Shown here one piece after another: positions 37,345-43,994 of a stretch of DNA of 57,182 nt. How positions within the stretch are numbered: the stretch's first letter is position 1; each line of letters starts with the position of its first letter. Below the pieces are notes generated by a model, which saw nothing but the letters and a program-made list of their open reading frames with translations, was not told the origin of the DNA and made no database searches. Origin of the DNA: Pseudomonadota bacterium (GTDB lineage: Bacteria; Pseudomonadota; Alphaproteobacteria; Reyranellales; Reyranellaceae); NCBI GenBank assembly GCA_023416135.1, contig JAEZIF010000346.1, positions 1-57,182 of the forward strand, in the 5' to 3' direction. The position numbers and the translations under genes were made by a program.

Positions 37345-37545
37345 TCGTCGGTCCTCCCCAGCGGGAGGCGAACAGGGAACGCCGTGTCGTCCGCGAGGAC
37401 CAATCGGCGGCTGTACCCGCAGCTGTAAGCGGCGAGCGACTGTCCATCAGGCCACTGGCCCCCCTGCAAGCTGCAGGGGGCTGGGAAGGCGGGCAGGAGC
37501 GACGACCCGCAAGCCAGAAGACCTGCCGGCGATAGCGTCGCACTT
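37345..37545 (+). promoter_or_regulatory. Cobalamin riboswitch 1 (upstream of btuB)
   Basis: A classic adenosylcobalamin-type aptamer. It has the GGTCCTCC...GGGAGG P2-type pairing with AACAGGGAA, the core GGCTGTACCCGCAGCTGTAA, GCCACTGG with a GC-rich stem (CCCCCCTGCAAGCTGCAGGGGG) and CTGGGAAGGCGGGCAGG. The B12 box AAGCCAGAAGACCTGCC lies at 37511-37527. When cobalamin is bound, expression of the transport operon should be repressed. A downstream region to 37593 is conserved with riboswitch 2. Confidence 0.95.
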
Positions 37546-37567
37546 CCGTGGACGGGATGTTCCAACG

Positions 37568-37624
37568 GGACGGTCAACCGAGCGGTGACGCGCCTTGTGC
37601 GTGTGCTGTTCTGGAGGACCGTCC
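37568..37624 (+). promoter_or_regulatory. Candidate expression platform of riboswitch 1
   Basis: GGACGGTC (37568-37575) is exactly complementary to GACCGTCC (37617-37624). The second element begins at the last base of the GGAGG Shine-Dalgarno (37613-37617) and ends one base before the btuB ATG. Formation of this helix would hide the ribosome site, so control is probably at translation. Riboswitch 2 has the same arrangement. Confidence 0.5.
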
Positions 37625-37625
37625 G

Positions 37626-39548
37626 ATGACGCCGTTCCGTCGATGTCTGTTCGCCCTGTTATTTCTTTTGCCCATGTCGGCGCTTGCGCAGACCGAGCCG
37701 GCCGGCACGCTGCCGACGCTCGTCGTGACCGCCGACCGCTTTCCTACCGATCCCGACAAGATCACCTCGAGCTACACCGTCATCCCCCAGGAGGAGATGC
37801 AGCGCCGGCAGCTCCGGACGGCGGGCGAGGTTCTGAAGACCGTGCCCGGCGTTTCGGTCCAGCAATCGGGCGGTCCGGGCACGCAGACCTCGGTCTTCGT
37901 TCGCGGTTCCAATTCCAACCACGTACTGGTGCTGGTCGACGGCATCACCGTCAACGATCCGTCGAGTGCAAACGGGGCGCCCGATTTCGCCCATCTTTTG
38001 ACCGAGAACCTGGATCGCGTCGAGATCGTGCGCGGCCCGATGAGCACGATGTACGGCAGCCAGGCGATCGGCGGCGTCATCAACCTGGTCACCAAGGCCG
38101 GCAAGGGGCCGATGAACGGCGCGGCCTTCACCGAGCTCGGCACCCGGCTGTGGAGCAACAGCGGTGCCTACGTGCGCGGCAGCGAGGGGCGCTTCAACTA
38201 CAACCTCACCTTCGCCGGCACATTCACGCCCAACGACACGCCGGTGCCGGCCCGGTTCACGCCGAACGGCGGCTACGTCGACATCGATCCCTATCGCAAT
38301 CTTACCTTCGCGGCGCGACTCGGCTTCGAGATCAACGAGAATACCCAGTTCAACTGGTTCGGCCGCTACATCGACACCAAGCTCAACTTTGACCAGACCG
38401 GGCTGGAGGATCCCAACGCCAACGGCTACACGTCGCAGTTCTTCACGCGCGGCGAGATCGAGGGCTCCTACTTCAATGGCCGCTGGAAGCCCGTCATCGG
38501 CGTCAACTACAGCACAATCGCCCGGCACGACCTGAACTACGCCAGCCCGCAGGTTCCTTTTCCCTTCGATATTGATTCCCTGTTCAACGGCCGCCGCCTG
38601 CAGGGCGACTTCAAGAACCTGGTGACCATCATCGAGGAGGTCGAGGTCATCGCCGGCCTCGACTACGACCGCCAGTGGGCCTACAGCAACACCCTGAGCT
38701 CGATCGCGCCGGGGGCACTCGCCGCTCAGGCCTGGGGCACGATGTCCCAGACCGGCCTCTACGGCCAGCTGCGGCTCAATCCGTTTACTGGCTTCAACCT
38801 CAATGTCGGCGGGCGGATCGATTTCAACGATACCTTCGGCAATGTCGGCACGTGGCGCGCCGGTGCCTCCTACCTGTGGGCGCCCACCGACACCAAGATC
38901 AAGGCCTCCTACGGCACCGCCTTCAAGGCGCCGTCGCTGTTCGAGCTGTACGGCACCGGTTTCTTCTGCGGCGGCAACCGCAGCATCCAACCCGAGTACA
39001 GCCGCGGCTACGAGGTCGGCGTCGAACAGGGTATCTTCGATCGCAAGGTCAAAGCGGGCATCACGTATTTCTTCAACACATACTCAGGTCTGATCCAGTG
39101 CCCGCCACCCTTCACCTCGCTGCAGAACGTCGCCAACGCACAGAGCGAGGGCTTCGAGACCTTCGTGCAGATCAGTCCGCTGAAGTGGCTGGATCTCTAC
39201 TTCGACTACACCTACACCATCGCGCGCAACGTCGATGCCAACGTGCCCCTGGTGCGTCGTCCGCAGGACATCTTCAACGTCCGCGCCGAGGTGCGGCCGT
39301 GGGAGAACACGCTGTTCGGCGTCGGCGTGCTCCAGGTCAGCAACCGCACCGACTTCAACGCCATCACGGGCACGATCATGAACCCGTCGCCTTACACACT
39401 GCTGCGTGCCACGGTGCAATACGACGTCGTCAAGAACGTGCAGCTCTTCGCCCGTGCCGAGAACATTCTCAACCGCGTCTACGAGGAGCCGGAGGGCTTC
39501 CAGGCGCCGTATTTCCAGGCCTTCTTCGGCGTGAAGGCAAGATTTTGA
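37626..39548 (+). CDS. btuB: TonB-dependent outer-membrane cobalamin receptor BtuB
   Basis: The 640-residue product carries a signal peptide (CLFALLFLLPMSALAQ), a TonB-box-like LPTLVVTAD, and the plug domain. Plug motifs include TAGEVLKTVPGVSVQQSGGP, VFVRGSNSNHVLVLVDGITV and RVEIVRGPMSTMYGSQAIGG. A long 22-strand barrel follows, closed by a terminal aromatic residue (GVKARF). Family and the upstream cobalamin riboswitch together give BtuB. The start at 37626 has a GGAGG site eight bases upstream. It is the first gene of the operon. Confidence 0.93.
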   Translation: MTPFRRCLFALLFLLPMSALAQTEPAGTLPTLVVTADRFPTDPDKITSSYTVIPQEEMQRRQLRTAGEVLKTVPGVSVQQSGGPGTQTSVFVRGSNSNHVLVLVDGITVNDPSSANGAPDFAHLLTENLDRVEIVRGPMSTMYGSQAIGGVINLVTKAGKGPMNGAAFTELGTRLWSNSGAYVRGSEGRFNYNLTFAGTFTPNDTPVPARFTPNGGYVDIDPYRNLTFAARLGFEINENTQFNWFGRYIDTKLNFDQTGLEDPNANGYTSQFFTRGEIEGSYFNGRWKPVIGVNYSTIARHDLNYASPQVPFPFDIDSLFNGRRLQGDFKNLVTIIEEVEVIAGLDYDRQWAYSNTLSSIAPGALAAQAWGTMSQTGLYGQLRLNPFTGFNLNVGGRIDFNDTFGNVGTWRAGASYLWAPTDTKIKASYGTAFKAPSLFELYGTGFFCGGNRSIQPEYSRGYEVGVEQGIFDRKVKAGITYFFNTYSGLIQCPPPFTSLQNVANAQSEGFETFVQISPLKWLDLYFDYTYTIARNVDANVPLVRRPQDIFNVRAEVRPWENTLFGVGVLQVSNRTDFNAITGTIMNPSPYTLLRATVQYDVVKNVQLFARAENILNRVYEEPEGFQAPYFQAFFGVKARF

Positions 39549-39606
39549 GGAGAATCCGTCGGCGCCACCCCCTCGGGCGGCGCCGGCTGGGCTATGCTCG
39601 GCGACT

Positions 39607-40377
39607 GTGAGTATCGTGAAGGCTGACGCATCGACGACGGTGGCGCTGCTTCACCTGGCGCCCCGGCCAGGTGACATCGCGCACAACAAGTGCATGATCG
39701 AGAGCGCCGTGCGGCGCGCCGCTTCGATGGGCGCGACGTTCATTGTCAGCCCCGAGCTGGTGGTGAGCGGCTACGGCTTTCGCGACGCCATCGGCACGGA
39801 CTGGATTGCGCGGGACCAGCCGGCGCTGTTCGCCTGGGCGGGCGATCTCGCGCGGCAGGCGTCGGCGTTCCTGCTGCTGGGCACGCCTGAGGAGGATGGA
39901 CGGCTGTTCAACAGCCAGATCCTCTTCGCGCCCGACGGCACGAGGATCGGGCACCATCGCAAGATCATGGTGCTCAAGGTCGGCTCGGAGTCATGGTCGA
40001 CGGCGGGCGACCGCAGCACCGTGGTGAGCGTCGACGGCGTCGGGCGTGTCGGGCTGTTCGTTTGCGCCGACATGTACTCCAAGCGACTGGTCGACGAGAC
40101 GGCCGCCCAGGGCGTCGACCTGCTGGTGTCGTCGGCGGCCTGGGCGCCGGGCCATCACGGCCCGAACGGCGAATGGGAGAGGGCGTCGCTCGAGACGGCG
40201 CGGCCGGTGCTGGTGTGCAACCGCAGCGGCATGGACGCAATGGACTTCCGGGGTTCGCAATCGGTTGCCGCCGTCGACGGCTCGATCGCGTCGTCCCATC
40301 GTTCGCCGGACTCGGCGATCGTCCTGCTCGACTGGGCACCGCAGACAAGGCAGATCTCGAATTGGCGCCTGATCTGA
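39607..40377 (+). CDS. Nitrilase-superfamily (carbon-nitrogen) hydrolase within the cobalamin uptake operon
   Basis: The 256-residue product has the Glu-Lys-Cys triad of the superfamily: Glu50 in FIVSPELVVSGYG, Lys119 in IGHHRKIMVLKVG and Cys153 in VGLFVCADMYSK. The family hydrolyses amides, nitriles or N-acyl bonds. It starts with GTG 58 bases after the btuB stop. Its stop overlaps the btuF start (TGATG), so it is translationally coupled to cobalamin transport. It is cytosolic (no signal peptide). A role in modifying corrinoid side-chain amides is an appealing inference but unproven; a simple amidase hitchhiking in the operon is the alternative. Confidence 0.85.
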   Translation: MSIVKADASTTVALLHLAPRPGDIAHNKCMIESAVRRAASMGATFIVSPELVVSGYGFRDAIGTDWIARDQPALFAWAGDLARQASAFLLLGTPEEDGRLFNSQILFAPDGTRIGHHRKIMVLKVGSESWSTAGDRSTVVSVDGVGRVGLFVCADMYSKRLVDETAAQGVDLLVSSAAWAPGHHGPNGEWERASLETARPVLVCNRSGMDAMDFRGSQSVAAVDGSIASSHRSPDSAIVLLDWAPQTRQISNWRLI

Positions 40378-41198
40378 TGGTCCGGGTGCTGCGCTGGCTG
40401 CTCGCGATCGCCGGCCTGCTCGGCAGCGCGGCTGCGCGGGCAGAGGCGCCGCAGCGCGTCGTCACGGTCAACCTCTGCCTCGACCAGGCGGCGCTGCGTC
40501 TGGCCGCGCCGGGCCAGCTCGTCGGCCTGAGCTACCTGTCGCACGATCCACGCCTTTCGGTGCTGGCCGACCGGGCGCGCGCCATAGCGCCGGTGCGCGC
40601 CAAGGTCGAAGCGATCCTGGAACTGCGGCCCGACCTCGTGATCTTCGACCGCGATGCCCACGCCAACCTCAAGCGGCTGGTGAGCAAGGCGGGCGTTCCC
40701 ATCCTCGAAGTGCCGTGGGCCTCCTCGCTCGAGGACGCGGAAGCGATGATCGCCCGTATCGGGGCTGCCCTCGGCCGCGAACCCGAAAGCCGCGCGATCA
40801 TCGCCGACATGCAGGAACAGCGCGGGCGGCTCGGGCCGCCAGGACTGCCGACCGCGCTTGCCGCGGTCCTGCAGGCCAACCGCGGCACGGCCGGGAAGGG
40901 CAGCCTGATGGATGATCTGCTGCACCTGTCGGGCTATCGCAATCTCGCCGCCGAGCTCGGAATTCCGGCCTACGGGCGCCTGCCGCTCGAAGCGGTGCTG
41001 GCCGGCAAGCCCGACCTGCTGGTGCTGGACGGCAACGCCAATGCCAATCCGGCCCGGGCCACGGAGTTCGTCGATCACAATGCGCTGATGGCGTTGGCAG
41101 GCAGCACGCGGCTGGTGTCGATTCCCCTGAAGTACACCGTCTGCGCCGGGCCGGAGAACGTCGAAGCCCTCAAGCTGCTGCGCGAGGCGCGGCGATGA
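40377..41198 (+). CDS. btuF: Periplasmic cobalamin-binding protein BtuF
   Basis: Class III periplasmic binding protein of the ABC importer, 273 residues, with a signal peptide (LRWLLAIAGLLGSAAARAEA). It shows RVVTVNLCLDQAALRLAAPG, VEAILELRPDLVIFDRDAHA and VPILEVPWASSLEDAEAMIA, with a late FVDHNALMALAGSTRLVSIP. Its start overlaps the stop of the nitrilase gene by one base and its stop overlaps the btuC start by four. The riboswitch, btuB and btuCD neighbours assign cobalamin over haem or siderophores, which share this fold. Confidence 0.88.
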   Translation: MVRVLRWLLAIAGLLGSAAARAEAPQRVVTVNLCLDQAALRLAAPGQLVGLSYLSHDPRLSVLADRARAIAPVRAKVEAILELRPDLVIFDRDAHANLKRLVSKAGVPILEVPWASSLEDAEAMIARIGAALGREPESRAIIADMQEQRGRLGPPGLPTALAAVLQANRGTAGKGSLMDDLLHLSGYRNLAAELGIPAYGRLPLEAVLAGKPDLLVLDGNANANPARATEFVDHNALMALAGSTRLVSIPLKYTVCAGPENVEALKLLREARR

Positions 41199-42151
41199 AC
41201 CGCTGGCTCGTTGCGCTCGTGCTGGTGCTCTATCTCGTCTCGCTCGCCGTCGGCCCGGCGCTATGGCCCTGGCGGCTGGGCAACGAGATCGGCTGGGCGA
41301 TCGTCTGGGAGCTGCGCGTGCCGCGTGCCACGCTCGGCCTCCTGATCGGCGGCGTGCTCGGCTTGAGCGGCGCCATCCTGCAGGGCTGGCTACGCAATCC
41401 ATTGGCCGAGCCCGGCGTGATCGGCGTGTCGGCCTGCGCAAGCTTTGCCGCAGTCTGCGCCTTCTACAGCGGACTGGCGGCCGTCTTTGCGCTCGCCCTG
41501 CCGCTCGCCGGAATCGCCGGCGCCGCGGTCGCGGTCGCGCTGCTGATGACGGCGGTGCGCGCCGGCACCGGCACGGTCTCGCTGCTGCTGATGGGCGTGG
41601 CGATCAACGCCATCGCCGGGGCGCTGATCGCGCTGGTATTGGCCTCGTCGCCCAACCCGTTCGCCTTTCAGGAAATATCGCTGTGGCTCGCGGGCTCGAT
41701 CACCGATCGCGACCTGCGCTACCTCGCGATGTCGTCGCCGTTCATGATCGTGGGGGCGCTGCTGGTGCTGGGCGCCGGGCGTTGGCTCGACGCGCTGTCG
41801 CTGGGCGAGGACGCTGCGCGCAGCCTGGGCGTCGATACCGGCCGACTCAGTCTGCGGCTGACGCTCGGCGTCGGCCTCATGGTCGGCGCAGCGACATCGG
41901 TGGCGGGCGTGATCGGCTTCGTCGGCCTGATCGCGCCGCATCTCGTGCGCGCGCGGGTCGGCTACAAGCCGGGCGGCACCCTGGTGCCGGCCATGCTGGT
42001 GGGGGCGGCGCTGGTGCTGGCAGCGGATATCCTGGTGCGGCTTCTGCCGACTGCCTTCGAGTTGCAGCTCGGTGTGTTTACCTCGCTGGTCGGCGCGCCG
42101 TTCCTGGTCTATGTGGTGCGCCGCGCGCGCGCTGGATGGTTGGCGACATGA
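41195..42151 (+). CDS. btuC: Cobalamin ABC importer permease BtuC (FecCD family)
   Basis: The 318-residue inner-membrane protein has about ten hydrophobic segments. FecCD blocks present are ELRVPRATLGLLIGGVLGLS, GAILQGWLRNPLAEPGVIGV, LLMGVAINAIAGALIALVLA, LSLGEDAARSLGVDTGRLSL and VIGFVGLIAPHLVRARVGYK. These include the cytosolic coupling region that contacts BtuD. It is coupled to btuF by ATGA at 41195 and to btuD by ATGA at 42148. Confidence 0.92.
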   Translation: MNRWLVALVLVLYLVSLAVGPALWPWRLGNEIGWAIVWELRVPRATLGLLIGGVLGLSGAILQGWLRNPLAEPGVIGVSACASFAAVCAFYSGLAAVFALALPLAGIAGAAVAVALLMTAVRAGTGTVSLLLMGVAINAIAGALIALVLASSPNPFAFQEISLWLAGSITDRDLRYLAMSSPFMIVGALLVLGAGRWLDALSLGEDAARSLGVDTGRLSLRLTLGVGLMVGAATSVAGVIGFVGLIAPHLVRARVGYKPGGTLVPAMLVGAALVLAADILVRLLPTAFELQLGVFTSLVGAPFLVYVVRRARAGWLAT

Positions 42152-42927
42152 GCACGCTCGACGCTCGTGCGCTCGCCTGCCGCAGAGGCGAGCGGAACGT
42201 CCTCGAGGCCGTCGACCTGTCCTTTGCCGCCGATCAGGTGACGGCGATCGTCGGCCCCAACGGGGCGGGCAAGACGACATTGCTGCGTCACCTCGCGGGG
42301 CTCGATAGCCCCGCAGCGGGTCAGGTCGAGCTCGACGGCACGCCGATCGGCGGCCTTGCCACCGCCGTTCGAGCCCGGCGCATCGCCTATCTTCCGCAAG
42401 GGGCGTCGGCCTACTGGCCGCTGCTCGGCCGTGATCTCGTAGCCCTGGGGCGATTGCCGCATGGCGCCACGCTCGAGCAGCCCCTGGCCGCGCACGATGC
42501 CGAGGCGGTCGAGCGCGCCCTGCGACGGGTCGACGGCCTGGCGTTCGCCGGTCGCACCATCGACGCCCTGTCGCAGGGCGAGCGTGCGCGCATGATGCTG
42601 GCGCGCGCGCTTGCCACCGAGGCCGACATCCTGCTGGCCGACGAGCCGGTCGCGAGCCTCGATCCGGCCTATGCGCTGGACGCCATGACCGTGCTGCGCA
42701 GCGAGGCCGCCCGCGGCGGCTGCGTGGTGGTGAGCCTGCACGATCTCGGGCTGGCGGCCCGGTTCGCGGATCGTGTGATCGTCCTGGCGAGCGGCAGGGT
42801 TGCGGCCGACGGGCCGCCTGACGAGGCCCTGCGGCCGGCCGTCATCGACGCGGCCTACGGCGTCTCCTTCCGCACAGTCATTCTGGACGGCGTCACGCAA
42901 CCGGTAGCGTGGTCACGGCGGCCCTGA
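42148..42927 (+). CDS. btuD: Cobalamin ABC importer ATPase BtuD
   Basis: Cytosolic ATPase of the importer, 259 residues. Walker A is GPNGAGKTT (residues 35-43), the ABC signature is LSQGERARMMLARAL, Walker B is ADILLADEP, followed by the D-loop and VVVSLHDLGLAARFADRVIV with the H-loop histidine. The signature serine-glutamine variant (LSQGE) is common in FecE/BtuD proteins. Haem (HmuV) ATPases are similar, but the riboswitch context supports cobalamin. It is the last gene of the btu unit. Confidence 0.92.
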   Translation: MSTLDARALACRRGERNVLEAVDLSFAADQVTAIVGPNGAGKTTLLRHLAGLDSPAAGQVELDGTPIGGLATAVRARRIAYLPQGASAYWPLLGRDLVALGRLPHGATLEQPLAAHDAEAVERALRRVDGLAFAGRTIDALSQGERARMMLARALATEADILLADEPVASLDPAYALDAMTVLRSEAARGGCVVVSLHDLGLAARFADRVIVLASGRVAADGPPDEALRPAVIDAAYGVSFRTVILDGVTQPVAWSRRP

Positions 42928-43068
42928 GCCGTAGGCTCGGTGCGAAACGACACAGACGACACAATTTTCACGGCCCACGATACAGCCAAGACACCCACAG
43001 GGCTTACAGCAACTCTGGTCCGCGGGGGGCGTTACGCTCTCCCGTTTCATCGGCAAACCGGTGCACTC

Positions 43069-43665
43069 ATGGTTCATTTCCGCTCCCTCGCGCTCCTTGC
43101 TGGCCTGATCGGCGTTGCAGCCCCCGCCATGGCAGGCTCTGCCGGCCCGGCCGGCTGGGACCTGGAAGCGAACGTCCGGAACCCCAGCTATGCCATGGCC
43201 CAGCCTGCAAGCAGCGATCTCAACGTCGACACCGTCGTGCTGTCGTGCGAGCAGGGGCCGGACCGGCGTGGCCTGCAGCTTCGCCTCTACCTGTCGGGCA
43301 CGGGACCGCTGGCGCCGAAAGCAGCCGGTAAGGCGCTGAAAGACGATCCGCGCGTCGAACTGATCGTCGACGGCGCGAGCCAGCCGGCCGACCTGTTGTT
43401 TGCCGACGATTTCGTCGTCGTCGCCGATACCGCCGACGGGACCATGCCGCTCCTGTCCGACGCGCTCCTCGACAAGCTGCAGACAGGCCGCCGGCTGGAG
43501 CTCAAGTTCGATCTCGTGCAGGAACCGCGGGGCCAGGCACCATCGTTCGACGGCAGCGCCGTGGTCGACCTCCAGGCCGGCGCGGGCGGCCGCGCGGTGA
43601 GGATCGTCAGGCACTGCGTCGACGAGCCGACGCAGAACCTTGCCGAGACGCCGCGTGGGCGCTGA
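43069..43665 (+). CDS. Secreted or periplasmic protein of unknown function between the two riboswitches
   Basis: The 198-residue product has a signal peptide (FRSLALLAGLIGVAAPAMAG) and a predicted beta-rich mature part with VDTVVLSCEQGPDRRGLQL, RVELIVDGASQPADLLFADD and VRIVRHCVDEP. Two cysteines might form a disulfide. The start at 43069 is the first that gives a signal peptide; an upstream extension of 43 codons is open but looks non-coding. It lies 141 bases after btuD, so it may be a separate unit. A hairpin (GTCTCG-TT-CGAGAC, 43667-43680) follows its stop. I do not recognise the family. Confidence 0.65.
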   Translation: MVHFRSLALLAGLIGVAAPAMAGSAGPAGWDLEANVRNPSYAMAQPASSDLNVDTVVLSCEQGPDRRGLQLRLYLSGTGPLAPKAAGKALKDDPRVELIVDGASQPADLLFADDFVVVADTADGTMPLLSDALLDKLQTGRRLELKFDLVQEPRGQAPSFDGSAVVDLQAGAGGRAVRIVRHCVDEPTQNLAETPRGR

Positions 43666-43666
43666 C

Positions 43667-43680
43667 GTCTCGTTCGAGAC
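43667..43680 (+). terminator. Small hairpin after the secreted-protein gene
   Basis: GTCTCG (43667-43672) pairs with CGAGAC (43675-43680) around TT, two bases after the stop codon. There is no T-run. A second hairpin, AGCGTGC-TTGACC-GCACGCT, lies at 43689-43708 and overlaps the candidate promoter of riboswitch 2. Confidence 0.35.
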
Positions 43681-43695
43681 AAGAAGGTAGCGTGC

Positions 43696-43723
43696 TTGAC
43701 CGCACGCTGCGCCCCCATTAACG
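43696..43723 (+). promoter_or_regulatory. Candidate promoter of riboswitch 2
   Basis: TTGACC (43696-43701) with a TTAACG-like -10 at 43718-43723 would start transcription at about 43730, at the first base pairs of the aptamer. The -35 sits in the loop of the AGCGTGC/GCACGCT hairpin. The -10 is weak, so confidence is moderate at best. Confidence 0.4.
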
Positions 43724-43731
43724 GTGATGCA

Positions 43732-43915
43732 TCGACGGTCCTCCTTAACGGAGGCTAACAGGGAATGCCGTGCCGCCCCCTGGGCTAATCGGCAGCTGTA
43801 CCCGCAGCTGTAAGCGGCGAGCCACTGCCCACAGGTCACTGGACCTCGGTCTGGGAAGACGGGCAGGAGCTGGGACCCGCAAGCCAGAAGACCTGCCGGC
43901 GATAGCGTCGCTCTT
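43732..43915 (+). promoter_or_regulatory. Cobalamin riboswitch 2 (upstream of a fatty-acyl-AMP ligase)
   Basis: A second full aptamer: GACGGTCCTCC...GGAGG, AACAGGGAATGCCGTGCC, the core GGCAGCTGTACCCGCAGCTG, GTCACTGG, CTGGGAAGACGGGCAGG, and an identical B12 box AAGCCAGAAGACCTGCC at 43881-43897. The variable stems differ from riboswitch 1 and are shorter. The core is intact, so it should still bind cobalamin. The next open frame on the strand is the ligase starting at 43995. Confidence 0.94.
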
Positions 43916-43939
43916 CCGATGGACGGGATGATCCAACGG

Positions 43940-43992
43940 GACGGTGAACCGAGCGGTGACGCGCACAGTGCGGAACCGTTTGGGAGATCGTC
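43940..43992 (+). promoter_or_regulatory. Candidate expression platform of riboswitch 2
   Basis: GACGGT (43940-43945) can pair with ATCGTC (43987-43992) with one G-U pair. The second element lies directly between the GGGAG Shine-Dalgarno (43982-43986) and the ATG at 43995, as in riboswitch 1. Bases 43898-43964 match 37528-37593 almost throughout, which supports a conserved platform. Confidence 0.45.
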
Positions 43993-43994
43993 AG

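Noticed and set aside
42940..43068. 43-codon N-terminal extension of the secreted-protein gene
   Set aside because: The ATG at 43069 begins a clear signal peptide; the upstream part is polar and unlike coding sequence.
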